64,000 nucleotides of DNA from Plecoglossus altivelis (lineage: Eukaryota > Chordata > Actinopteri > Osmeriformes > Plecoglossidae). Positions 14,601 to 27,290 of this stretch are shown piece after piece. Every line of letters begins with the position of its first letter. Within the stretch, counting starts at the first letter, position 1. The notes beneath the pieces were generated by a model. It had not been told where the DNA came from. It did not search any database and saw only the letters and a list, made by a program, of their open reading frames with translations. The stretch is taken from contig BROE01000011.1 in the NCBI GenBank assembly GCA_036571765.1, positions 6,446,716 through 6,510,715 of the forward strand. The letters run 5' to 3'. A program made the position numbers and the translations under genes.

Positions 14601-17600
14601 CTTCCAGATGACTTCCTGAAAGAAATGAATCTCTCATGGAAAATGAGAACAATGAATAATGAAAAGCTGAATGGGATGTGCCTGAACCATGTTATTCATA
14701 CAACCTCTGTGCGATGAAATTGAAGGTTTGTGATCACAGGACTGGAAAGAGTCATTGATGGAGGCTATTAGAGTGAGGGAAAACAAATGGGTTTTGTGGA
14801 AACACAAGTACAGTCGTCACAGGCCTTGGATACAGTTCAGCAAGTATTAGTAAAAACAAATAATCCAATAAATGATTAAGAGCAGAACTTTATGCTGGGT
14901 CACATACATACAGATTGAGTTTGAACTTATTTTCTTTCTCTTTTTTTATATCTTTCAATAATTCTGTTATGGCATTAGTGAAAGCAGGATGTCCATCTTA
15001 CGTTATACGCACATTACAAATTAACTTTGTGAATTGAATCTCCATACTCAATCAATCAAATCAATAGGTACGAGAACAATTTCATAACTGGCACAGTCCC
15101 CTGAAGAAAACAGGCCAACAACAACTAAAGGATGTTGTGACCAGGAGGGATTCTTGGGCTTGAAAGAGAGAGCTCTACACTACACATTAGACCAAGCAAA
15201 GGAAGTCAACAATACAGCTCACATCGTTATTTAAAAGACTTCAATTGCAGCCCTCCAGCTGCTGCAGTGATGCTGACAGGAAGTAGCCAGCTTGAGCACT
15301 TACAAATCTCTCTAATCCCTTTCTTCATTGTGCAGCATGCACCAGACCCCTGGCCCTTCAGGGAGTGTGTATGCGTGTGCATGTTTGTTCTGTGTATTTG
15401 CAAGTCAGGGATTGAAAGAGACAGGGAGAAAGGGATGTTCGTGGTAGAGAGTTTGAATAATAGGACCTCAACACATTCCACTAAGGAACTATAATTTACC
15501 CTGTGGGTGACTCTCCTGGATAATTCCATGCACTCTGAATGGCAAGCCCTCAGTAATTATAGAATATGGGTAAAGTGTTTAGAGTCTGTGGGTTCATGCA
15601 TGTAAATATTGCATGCTTGTGTGCTCTGCATAATGGGCATCCTCAGGTAAAAGAACAATTGTTGACTTGGTGCCTTACACCCCTTCCAGCTTGCTCCAGC
15701 AAGGTCGGGGTGATCATTTGATCTGAGATTTACCAATTAAGGTGTGCAGGAGCGTGGCTTGTCACTTTGACTTTGAAAAGGGGGGTAGAGTTGACACACT
15801 CCACTTAAAGTTATTAGTGCAATGGTTAGAGCTGTGAGCTAGTTAGATGCTGTGTACCATACTCTGTGTGGCCACGCGAAAAAGAGAACATGATCCTGAA
15901 ATCTCATCAAAATCTTTCCATGTGTCCACCCCGTGGATTAATCTTTTTCCAAAAAAGATAAAAGGCACAATGCAAAACAAACAAAATCTCTCACACTTCC
16001 ATTAAATCTGTAGTAGATTTGTACATAACATGAGGTACAGCATAAATACATTTACTATGAAGTTTCAAAGCCTATAGTTTGACTGAGGCACTGTGATACA
16101 TGAGCATTTTCAAGTTCATGTCAATTGTCCATAAGTTTTATGGAAATGCATGTACATGTTTGTATATGTTTGACAGCAAGCATGAGCATGATTGGCTGGG
16201 CTTCACTTGGAGGGGACTTCACACCAAGCTTTGTCCCAGACAACAAGCTTTGGCAGCAATGTTTTGGGTCATTGGATGCTTTTCTCGAATCAATGATCTC
16301 GTTCTACAACGCCACAAGACCCAAGAAACACCTTTCCCCCTCACAATCCCAGCATTCCTTGTGCTTTCTGACAATAGAGGCCACCTCAAAGTGTCACAGC
16401 AGACTAATTACATTTTTGTAATAAGCCACTTTGCAAGTACCCTCTTTGAAACCCCCTAGGGACAATTGGTGCTGCCTAATTTAACTGAAGGAACCAATTC
16501 CAATCTAATTCACTGCGTCAGTCTCATCTTCCTAATGGTGGAATAGTTATCAGATGATTGATTGAGGAGGACTTTTGTTCTGACAGTACACTGACGTGAA
16601 CACAGCTGGTCCCTTGTTACAGTAGATGACTGGATGATGTATGGGTGTTATCACTCAAAACAAGCACTAACACCCACAGATGCTAAATGATACAGTGCTG
16701 CCCACCAACTGTCACAGTAGTTCAATGTTAAAATGTTATCTTCTATGCATTCAATGTGGTGTTTAAGAAAACCATTCAAGTTTCTTCAAATTCAAAATCT
16801 GAGAATTACTCAGTGGTACAGTTTAAGTCTTTCCTTCTTTCTTTTTTGGCAACATTCAGTACTTTGTAGAATTATTCTCAACAATACACAAATCTACAAC
16901 TACAGTGTTGAAAATATAGTAAAGCTGGCAACCACCTGTCTTAAGAGAGAACCAGAGTGATGTGTTGCGCTTTCAGCAAATACCAGAATTCACCGTTGGT
17001 CGTTAAGGATCCCCCATCTGTTCCTCCGCTTGTTCTTCTCAGTGGTGCTGAGTGACATTGAAATGCAAGAATACTCCCACATACAAATCTCACCCTTCGT
17101 TTATAAGTAGAGCTTTGCATGAGAGAAAATTGCTAAACGAGAATACACAAACTGAAAAGTGAAAACATTTCAACCAGACTTGATTGTCAAGAATTAAATG
17201 AGGAAATCACAGACATTGGTCGAAGCTGTGGTTCTTTCCTGTGCTTGTGCTCATTTTCCTTCATAACATATGGATGTTAATAATAATAGATCATGCATGT
17301 GTCTTTTGATCATGTTTATCATTAAAGCTTTGTATTACGACTCATTGTGACTTTTACTTGAGAAAGAGGGATGACTGCTGCTCCAGGTAATGAAAAAATA
17401 TCGAATAGAAAAAAGGAATGCTTCATAAATATTGCGGGACAAAGCTCAATTGGCTATACTTCTAAAATGATAGGTATTTATAGAGGAACAAGCTGGCAGA
17501 TGACAAATCAGATTATTTCAAGCATTTGTCATGCAACAAGATACTGCACTGCAGGTCATACATGAACATGAAATAAAAGACCAACCAGAGAGGGGGGGAG

Positions 17601-19630
17601 GGGGAAAGTGTACATCTAGCAATATGCTTAAAGAAAACAATCAATAACCAATCTTGGGAGAAGAGAGGTTGAGGTTCAGCATGGAGAGGTTATCATATAG
17701 CGAGACCTGTGTAATGAAGGGCCTCTCAGACCAAGGGGATAGCTTTTAGAGGAGAGGACAGCTTTTTCAAGAGAGCATGGAACAGTGAGAAGAGAGTGGT
17801 GTGGGTGTGACCACAGGCCTGTGGTAATACAGTTTGAGTTTCATAGATTGTTTCCGATAACTGAAAAAGACAGATCAGAACAGGTCTCTGCTAATAATAG
17901 CCTGACCTTTGTTTTCAGATAAGGCAGATTATACAAATAAACTGGTACATTTTATAAACAAAACAAGTACTTTTTAGTTCCATCATGAAGCCAATCAGAC
18001 ACCAATGTGTGTCATGAATTCTGTGACATTTCTTTGCCAAATGCTGGCATCACTTGTAGATCAGGCATAACTCATGCACTGTCATCCGTGTTCATCAATG
18101 TCACAGGAAGGATGTATTACACAAATGTATTGTGCATACATTAGTCATGGATTGGTGGATTTGCACTGCACTGTGAGCAGGATGTTCTGCATCAAGTCAC
18201 CTACAGAGGTAGAGAAAGTGTGCATGGAGGCAGTGTCAATCCTCTCATGGCAAATATCATCACCCTTGTTATTATGTCGCTGCACTGCCTCTGATCATTT
18301 GATAAGCTGAACCACTCTCTATCACATGATTGCTGTTTACTCTGCATGTCAGAAAATCACTCGAGAATATTTTGCTCCCTCATCATATCTAAATTGAATT
18401 TTGGAAACAAACAAAATTCGATTGCCCCCTTCTCCCTCCCTTAACAGATTCCAATGCTGGAGGGAAAACCACATGGTACAGGCAGAGGACGATTTGTCCA
18501 TCAAACAGACTTGAAATAAAGAACATTATTTGCTAAGCTATTGACATTTCACAAGTTCGATACGACAGCGCAACTGGTTAGAAGAGTAATATCAAAGCCA
18601 GCCCTAAATCGAACAGTTGTGTTGCACAGTATTTTGTTCTGTGTTACCTTTTGGTTTAAAAAAAATGTAGATGCAGAGAGTTGCTGTGGTGAACCTTTTG
18701 ACCGGTTCACAGGAACACAGTCTGTTCTCATTTCATTTTGTGAGATGCTGACACTCCAGCAGACTTGGCCTGTGTCCCAGAGCCAGACTTACTTGAACAC
18801 TTTCTCACAAACAGCCTTTAGTGCTCATGCTAATGCTATTCTGACCGATACTGACACAATCCAGCACTTGCACATTTGTATTATAATAGCACCGGCACGG
18901 CTTATTTCATCTGTAGACAAAGGATGTTGATTATCAATGACGTCATCAGTGTAATGATCTTGAACAGGAGCTGTTTTGCAGCAGAGGATCAGATTCAGAC
19001 ACACTGCAAAAAAGGAAGGAACAGGATGGGAACTAGAATATTCTTGACTTTGATAAGGGGGTAAAACTGGCCTGGATAACATGTGGGACACTGAATTCAC
19101 GTGGAACTGCCCGTGTGTGCAGAGGGGATCTTCACTGCATGGCATCCCACAGCAACTGCAGTTATTTGGACACAATATGAGGATCAATAAACCTTTCCTT
19201 CTTTTAAGATGCCTCGCTATTTGCTCGTTAAAGTTTGCATTGAAATTGTTTTGATTTTCTGTTGGTAATGAGAAAAAGAAAGTTACCCTAGTACTATCAA
19301 GACCTTAAGTTGCGCAGATTGTCATAAAACGACAAATTAGCCTCAACAAATCAAAACAAAATATGTCCTTGGGTATCCCTGCAAGTATTTTGGTCTTCCA
19401 CATTAATTCTCCACAAAATTTTCGAAGTCTTGATAATACAGACAAAACCAGCCTGGCCACGCCGGTACAGAGGCACTTTCCATGCCATTAACAAGAGGGT
19501 GCAGGACCATGCTGTTTCAGACTTGCCCCTAGCTGAGGAACATTGAGGGAAAATGGCTTTAACTGCATCGTAACCTTGACCAGAGTGGAGTCTGTGTCCT
19601 GTTCTTTGGTCACTGCTACACTCAGGGGGC
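2621..19630. other. Intergenic AT-rich stretch, no gene identified
   Basis: Seventeen kilobases without a recognisable exon, RNA gene or transposon. The longest open frames (up to 129 codons at 18541-18930 and 123 codons at 11185-11556 on the minus strand) have no known motifs. Several sub-regions are dense in homeodomain-type cores, including TAATTAG near 4061, 8233 and 12314. They have the look of conserved vertebrate non-coding elements, but conservation cannot be seen from one sequence. Confidence 0.6.
4912..4927. other. Perfect 16-base palindrome
   Basis: CATGCTGCGCAGCATG is self-complementary over its full length. Function unknown, and it may be chance. Confidence 0.9.
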
Positions 19631-19633
19631 ACT

Positions 19634-20260
19634 TTGAGCCAGCATTACTGCCTCACATCCTTTCAGCGTCAGAGTGCAGAGGGCCCCATGGCAAAAAGAT
19701 TTAAAACGAAATGTCAAATGAAATGGAGGACGCAACAGGGTGATCACTGCAGGGCTCAGAACTGTTTGTTATTATATATGGGAAAAGGGCTCTTCAGTTC
19801 ACACTGCAAATTCAACAGGAATACTCTGACGCACCTCAGCACTACCCCAGCATCCATCGCAAAACTGGATTTGGAGAATCTGCGCCTCTCCTTTTTTCAC
19901 GTACACCAACTTAAAAGAGTCTGGAGTGGAAATCCTTGCACAGTACCGTTCCCTCACAGAGACATCATCAGAACAATGCGGTGCCTCCTCCTTGGCCCAA
20001 CAGAGTCATCAACCTTCCTTACGACTAAGCAGTTGCGACCACCCTCAGACCGGCCCCACGCCAGAGGGGAAGTCTCTGACTTCTTAGCAGACCACGAGAT
20101 CGAGATGGTGCGGGCCCGCGGCGATCATCTAGGGGCTCGTTTAGATGAGGTGTGCATAATGGGGAGACTTCCCTCACTGAAGGATGAATCAATGTGGCAT
20201 GAAGAGGAGAATTTCCACCCCATTTCTCCCCCTGATTACCCCACTACATACAGCTCCTAA
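19634..20260 (+). other. Unidentified 208-codon open frame
   Basis: This is the longest uninterrupted open frame in the window. It runs from ATG to TAA and ends PPDYPTTYSS. I recognise no domain, signal peptide or membrane segment. The last 90 codons are GC-richer with several CpGs (around 20040-20140) and are rich in charged residues (for example ADHEIEMVRARGDHLGARLD). It sits about 12 kb past the KHDRBS3 3' end, on the opposite strand. It could be a chance frame in a GC-rich patch, part of a lineage-specific gene or a non-coding RNA exon. I favour chance, with low certainty. Confidence 0.2.
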
Positions 20261-23200
20261 ATAGCTTGTTGTGTCTCATAAATCTCTTTTTACCACCCTA
20301 GCATCACAGATGTATTACAGTGTATGCCTTACATATTAAACAAGAGGTGTCATCGAGACATTGTGTGGATAATACATTGGGACAGTGGGTATGTGTCAGA
20401 GGATTCAGCATTCATCTAAGGGCAGCATTTATTATGTTGTCAAGAATGTCTTGGCCACCAAGGTGCTTCGTAATGCATAACCTGTATGCTCATCTTCAAA
20501 CAGCTTTGAGTATATCCATGCCTGAGTCGTAGAGAGGTCAGAGAGGTGACCCTGTGACCTCTGTCTGATGTGAATATGGTTTCAAACCCACAGGCCACAT
20601 GTCCCTTCATCCATGAAGCCAAGGTAACTGGAAGATGACAGAATGTATTGTCTTGGTTCCCAAGTTTTAACCTGAAAGGTCCTACGTTACCACACATTTT
20701 GTTAGATCGGTTTCAGCTGGTAATAACCACTCCTGATTGAAATGGATGAATGGACCTCCATGAGGTGGTTTTGACATTTAATCAAATTGACCATGAAATG
20801 TTTTAACCATAAACAACAGCTTACATATTTACATGAGAATATCTGTTCAAAGATTTTATATTCAAACCTCACAAGTACTCACAAGTAATGCAAGTACACA
20901 TGGACTACTGTGGCTGTGCCAGAAATTAATATTAATATCCACGCTAACAAAAACATCTAAAGAGCAGACAAGATCAAATTAGATAAGACTCTCACAGTGA
21001 GAAGCAAAACCTGTGTGGTAACCAAACCTGTCTTCTGGAGCATGTGCCATCGATTCCTGGGTTTAGAGAAAACAAATGCATCGCATTACCTTAACGGTGG
21101 TGTTCACATATATCATCATTCAGCCAACCTTTCAAAAATAAATAGGTGTTTCTTAGGATAGTCAGGACAGTTTTCAGGTGGCATTTTTCTTAGTAAGCCA
21201 AGCATGGATCCACTGAGGACTAGAAGGATGTTGTGTGGAAAGAAGCGAGAGAGGGGGGGTTGTTAAACAATAAAGAGCAAAAATGAAAGAGGCATTTTTA
21301 CTACACTAATATGAATTCATCGCCATGCTCAACAATCATTGCCTTTTTGTGGACTCAACAAAACCTTTCACTTACTGCATATGATTATTGTACTCATTTT
21401 GCAGAGGACATGAATGGTATTGTTGAATACAACCAGCGTAACAGGCCATGACAAACACAATTACTGCTGTAAACAGGTGCCTTCTTGAGCTTCTTTTCAA
21501 ACCAAACAGTGAGGACGGAAGCAGCTTTGGCAACATCAAAGCAAAGGTTTATGTAAATCCTACATCACCTCAATTTTAACATTCTGCGTGAAGATAAGAT
21601 GTTGACTGTCACTACGTAATAGCCTGGTGAATGTGAATAGTGTGTGCTCATACGTTTTAATTTAGCATTTTGAGAAACATATTTTTTGGTCATGAATCAA
21701 TTAGTTGAGTCCATGATAACAGTGTATGAAATAATTTACGGTGGACTTGCTGTATCTAGTCATTTTGAACCTTGACCTTGAACATGTGTGTCCATTATGT
21801 GTCCATATTGAGCGACGGAAGAAGTCCAATGCCTAAGAATTATGATATGATCAATCACACTAACTAAAATAGAGTTGGCTCTACAGTATTCTCCTATTGT
21901 TTCTATGTCAGTTATTTCTATAATGAATGTTACAATTCAAATTTAAATTAGACAGAACCTGAGCAATTAAAAAACATGATAATATTGACCCTTCTTGTGA
22001 CCCATAGCAAAATTTATGTGAGAGTAGATTTTAATACCAAGTAAATCTTATGCGTTTCTTTAATCTCAGCCTTTTATATAGCATTCTTGGCCAGAATAAT
22101 TCAAGGATTAAATAATAAAGGGAAAACATGACATTTGCTTTGGGATGTTTTGGGTTTGCTCCGTTTGTCTTGGGTTTCAAGTGTCAGCTGTGAAACAAGA
22201 TTCATTTTCTCATTCTTGCAAAAGATGATATAGCCTACTTATCACAACAGATTTTTATAAATCCCATTGCAATCACATCACAGAGGGAAAGTAAATATTT
22301 GATCATTTAGGCAAGCACATTTTCCATTTAAATTGGTTGCTCAAAGAATGGCAGTCTGCCTAGCCAATTCTGATGTGGATAATCAATTTCATGATAAGAA
22401 TGAGTACGTTTATTTGAATAATGTATTGCATTTCTCACTTGTTGTGGAGCACATTGGTGAGTGTATTGGTGTGACATGGTGTTTTTTGGAAGAGGGGTGT
22501 AGTTTGTCATGGTAACTGAACTTAGTTTTAGGGGCTAGTAGTGGGCAGCGACTAGAAGTTGGAGTTTAACCACTCCACTGTTAACAATTGAACCTTCCAT
22601 AACACTTAAGTTCTGACATTTCATCATGTTTACCAGTGTCCTTATGATAATGCTGTGAAGAATACAAATCTATGACGGTTCAAAGATAGCAACAAATATT
22701 TATATAAATATATTTAACTGCTCCGAGCACTTAATGGCAAAGCAAAAATTCATTCGTGAAAAACCATTATCATAACCGAGGACAGAAATGCCATTATGAA
22801 CTGATTAGGTGGAGGGAAGCTGTATGGAAATCATTCTTGAATCTTTTTTTAAATCGTTAATTAGTGGGTCTGTCACTGACGTTCAGTCTGTAGGGATGAC
22901 TAATGCGTGCTTGCTCTCCCACTGGTCTTCATGGGCAGTTGGTACAAGACTGTCTCATTTGCATTTACAGCTCTGACAGCAGCTGAGTCCTCTTGCACTA
23001 TCAGTGTGCTCTGGTTGGTACATTCTTTAGTCCTGTTCTGTTCTGGATCTGGTGTTGCTGCTGTAGACGCATGTTCAAATCTACTGTTTCATGTGTTTTC
23101 TATGGCAGCTAAAATAATGCAATTTCTGGTCAGTCCTATCTGTTGTGTCATGCACGTGAGGTGTGTGACATACATTTATATTGAGACACATTTTAGACTA

Positions 23201-23370
23201 ATTTTTTCAACAATTGAGCCACAATTTATCTAATTGTGGCTGTATTTCAGCAAAGTACCAACACATCACAAAATCCTTTGTGATGTCTCAGAAATTGTTC
23301 AAACCCACATGCAACATATACTTTTCAAAGTCTTACTTTCTATCCTAATGAGCCTTTCTCAGAGAAGGGA
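20261..23370. other. Intergenic, no gene seen
   Basis: AT-rich sequence with only short frames. A 10-base-stem hairpin at 23217-23241 is the only local structure noted. Confidence 0.65.
23217..23241. other. Short perfect hairpin
   Basis: AGCCACAATT at 23217-23226 and its exact reverse complement at 23232-23241 are separated by five bases (TATCT). There is no T-run or other context that would make it a terminator or small RNA. Confidence 0.85.
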
Positions 23371-23720
23371 AGTGAGTGGAGACCAGAGCCGCTGGGGGGC
23401 ATGCAGATCGCAGGACAGCCTGCTCTGTCCGCACGTCCATGTCAAATCTGGAGCCCCTGCATGCTGAGCAGCCGAGCCCATCAGAGCAGCCACCAATCCA
23501 CCTCTGACCCTAACGCGGTCGTTGGGGTTTGATCCAGCCGTCACCCTGGGGCAACACAGCTGTAGCACAGGAGATGCAGGCCTCCTCAGGCCTCAATTAA
23601 GCTTCACCCGCCCGGCCGGCCCGCTTCACCAGCCTCCCTCCAGGGAGAGCAGTGGTGACACTGATGTGGGCGTACAGCAGCTGAAGGGGAGGGCAGCGGG
23701 AGGTGCAACCTTTGAGGCTA
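23371..23720. other. GC-rich island in AT-rich desert
   Basis: About 350 bases of clearly raised GC with CpGs (CCCGCCCGGCCGGCCCGC near 23609 and ACGCGGTCGTTGG near 23513). Both strands are open for 60-110 codons here, as expected from composition. I recognise no protein. A regulatory element or an unrecognised transcript start is possible. Confidence 0.4.
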
Positions 23721-23929
23721 TGCCAATAAGTGCTTTCAAAATGAATGCCACACTTGTCAAACTTTCTCTTTTTCCATGGTGCCATAGCAACCCTGTGGTA
23801 CAGAATGGTCTGAGGCTGCATCATGGACGGTCGCATTCGTTTTTCCTGCCTTCATGTCACTCTTTACTTTAACACTCAACCCTCAATAGTGGTGTATTTT
23901 GCTTGTATTTTTCTTGTTTCTATTTTGTG

Positions 23930-24060
23930 TGTATTTTTCCTTTCACTTTAAAATATAGTTCAAAAATGGTTTGGTTGGCTCTTTTTATTTCTGTTTGGTT
24001 TGTATCGTTTTCCTTTCACTTCAAACGTTTGGTTTGAAAACAGTTTGGGTGGTTTTTAAA
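23930..24060 (+). repeat. Imperfect tandem duplication, about 73-base offset
   Basis: TCCTTTCACTT occurs at about 23938-23948 and again 73 bases later. In both places similar sequence follows in the same order (TTCAAAAATGGTTTGG versus TTTGAAAACAGTTTGG). The copies differ at many positions, so the duplication is old. Confidence 0.65.
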
Positions 24061-25617
24061 GCTATTCTCATACCACAAAACTTGGACAACTCTATTTTTT
24101 TAACTTATGTTAATTAATGAGTGTCTCCCATAGCAACTATCTGGCCAACTGCCTTTCAGTGAGAGCAAGCAAGAATCCATGCTGTCAATTAGCCAAATTT
24201 GATACCAGAATGCTAGGACCAGCTGGTAGCCTTGACACTCACCCATCTCACATACATTCTCTCTGTCATTATAAAAGAAACATTTCCATGTATAATTTTC
24301 GAATTGATTCCCAGTTCTCTGGTTTGCATATATCATATGTGAGATTTAGCAAACTGACTAGGCTAGGCTGTTGAGGACTAACAGTTGGATCATTGTTAGA
24401 GCTCTTTATTTAATTAAATATCTGAATTCAGCTTTCGCTAACATTCATAATTGAGAAAGCTTATACAGGGGAAATAATCAATTGCCTTTAATTGCCTTAC
24501 CCTGCTCTATCTTCTCTATTCATCATTTACATGGACACATGACCGGGACAATACTTTCAGTGGATTGTAAATCTGGGTATGCTACTGGTGCTATCAACTT
24601 CCACCAGACACACTTCAGCTATTCAGCCGAGACACAAAACTCTTGGAAAAAGTCTCGTAGGGTTCAGCTATTGCCAAAACATTCGCCATACTTTGTTCGT
24701 CTGCAATTTCAGTCTTTTTGTTCCATTTAATTATATTTGAGAAAAGTTCATTGTTTCTGTAACATTAAATTGATTGCATTTTCTGCAAATCCAATTTACC
24801 AAGTTTTTGTGCAATGTTGAGCATCTCAAAGGAGGTACTGAATACGATTCTCTTAATTTCTCCTAATTTGGAGACAACCTAAAGAGTGTGATGGACGAGT
24901 CAACTTTGGCCTTGTTCCAGAAACAGTCCAGCATTAAAGAGATCAGGTTTATGAATAACCATTCAGCATAACGTTGTTTTGTTTATTGTCAGCATCATAA
25001 TTTCAAGATTTTTAAAGGCTTATTTAGTGCGGCTTAAGAAGACAAGCTGGTTAAGAAGGACCTCATAGATATAGTAAAATCACTCTTACATCTCTGTCAG
25101 AGATAAACATTTAACTTACATCCAGTCTGTTAATTGTGGTTGCCCTGTACATAACATTACCAAGTAATTATGAAGTAGTACTGTGAATAACTTTTGAAGA
25201 ACAGTGAGACAAATGAAAACCAGTAAGAAAATTAATAAACAACCACGAAATAAGCTTTTAAAAATACTATTAAGTACATGCTAATTGTCAACACTCATTG
25301 TTGAACCTCAATGTCTGGTACAGAACAAGCATTAAGAGAAACATTTTTCCAACCTTCCAACAAGCCTAACAACTCTTACACAGCTGAACCAAGAAACTGA
25401 CAACAGCTTTAGAATCCAAATGTTGGTGCTTTCCGTGTGACTAATCGCTTGAAGGAGCACCAAAAAATGTTAATTTTAACAGTGAGCCTGCTGAAAATCC
25501 AGGGTAGCATTTCTAGTTTGTGCTACACCCTGAGATGTATTTTCTCCCAAGTGATTTATTAAGCCCTGCTCTGTAGCTGTGAACGACTCAGAGGGAATGA
25601 AGGGATATGGGGGCTGT

Positions 25618-25677
25618 GTGGTGGTGGTGGTGGGGGGGGGGGCAAAGAGGAGGGGACGGGGAACAAGAGGGCAGGGA
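25618..25677 (+). repeat. (TGG)n and poly-G tract, G-quadruplex-prone
   Basis: GTGGTGGTGGTGG runs into eleven consecutive G, followed by GAGGGGACGGGG and GAGGG. At least four G-runs of three or more lie within about 60 bases, which meets the usual sequence pattern for a G-quadruplex. Confidence 0.85.
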
Positions 25678-27248
25678 GCAGTATCATTTTCTCAAGGGAT
25701 GCGTGTGCACACAGCTATGTGACAAATGAACACCAGAGAGGCCTGGTGTTTCCCAGCAGCACAGAGGAAACCTCCCCATGCCTGATTTATTACATCCCAC
25801 CACTGTCAGTGATTGCGGTCTGATCACTTCTCTGACCAACTGGATGGCTCCTCATTCACATAAAACGAAGCAATTTAATTAAATCAAGAACTTTACTACC
25901 CCACCAGGCTGACCCTTAATGTGACCCATGGGAATATCCAATAATGGTCTGTTGCCTAGCAGTAACCAGGATACGAGTATGCCAGCTTCAGGTGCTGAGA
26001 GATGCGAAGGTGAAGAGGACAAAAAGTGGATTTCACTTTTCTGAGATGCTATTTTTTCAATGTAAAGTAATTCACCATTCATTCTCAATCAGTGTTATCC
26101 ATACCCAGGTGTGAAGCTTTAATATCATTTGAAGTCAAAATCATGTTTGATATATATGTGTGTGCACCATACAAATCAAGACATTACAGACTCCATATAT
26201 TCAGAACATTTATGCATCATAACAGTCAATTGGAAGAGAAGAAATTGTCTCTTGTAAAGTGCATACAGTGCTTGTATTCATAAAACATAAAATACTTTTT
26301 TATTTCCATCGCTACAATGTCTTCCAGAGGAGGAACATGTCTTCGGTAGGTACTGGAGCTCTAATGATGTCCCAAAATGAGAGCAGGAACTGTTTCTTAT
26401 CATCACAGTGCCTCATGGGAATGTGAGGAGCCAGCTCCAATGACCTTAAAGAATTTAGATTGGTTTGCCATCAATTTGAATCACTACCTTTATGAATACA
26501 TAAGCATCTGTGCAGTTGAGCTTTGCCAAAGAACTCTAGAGAGAAATACATGGAAAAATCTGTTCCGGAACCTAACATGGGAAGTTTGTCCACTGTGCCT
26601 ATATGAGAAAAGTGTCTGGTTATTTTGAGGGAAGAGATTAAAGTGCCACACTAACATAGGTTCAGTTGAGGAAAATGTCAAGTGGAGGGCCACAAGGGGA
26701 AAAAACAGAAAGAGGGCTGTTAGAAGGGCTCTTTAATTTCCTCTTTAGGGACATTGTTACGGGTCCTCAACTAAACATGCAGGGAGGGATTTTATTTATT
26801 GTCGTATGTACTTTGGTTCTGATTTTGTCTTTACTGTGGATTGAAGCGTTGGGCTGTTTCTATGCTCCTTGGAAGGAAAACCCACATAGAGCCTCGTGAA
26901 GTTCAGCCTTAATATCAGGCAGGCAGCTGAAGCTGTTAACAAGGCCTGCTGTCAACATCTGATCACTGCTCATCAGATGGGCCATCTGAACTGCTCCAGC
27001 CTCTGCCTTCTCACAAAACAGCATGCTTCTGTCCTCATTTGGTTGTTGATCGACGGTGTCATCATTTTCACCTGGGATTCATACCAAAAAAAGACAGTAT
27101 GACAGCATGTGTTGGACAACAGCCCATAGGTGTGGAATCCCTGCATCATCCTCCAGGCCATGTCAGCACTGCAGGACAGACTGCACTGTTCAGAGTAACC
27201 CGGGCAATACATACCCTTCTAAGACAGTGCAGAAATGTATTTTTAATG

Positions 27249-27290
27249 TGATGCATTCTGCTGATGAAGAAGCTGATGCAGAATGCATCA
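27249..27290. repeat. Inverted repeat, 13-base perfect stem
   Basis: TGATGCATTCTGC at 27249-27261 is the exact reverse complement of GCAGAATGCATCA at 27278-27290, with a 16-base spacer. The stem is shorter than that of a typical microRNA precursor. Confidence 0.88.

Noticed and set aside
15815..15860. tRNA A-box-like sequence TGGTTAGAGCTGTGAG, possible tRNA or SINE head
   Set aside because: No matching B box at the right distance, no cloverleaf arms and no SINE tail.
18541..18930. 129-codon plus-strand frame
   Set aside because: No domain, with overlapping open frames on both strands, which points to composition and not coding.
19150..19205. Possible second LINE or SINE tail (CAATAAACCTTTCCTTC)
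   Set aside because: No repeated tail unit and no element body upstream.
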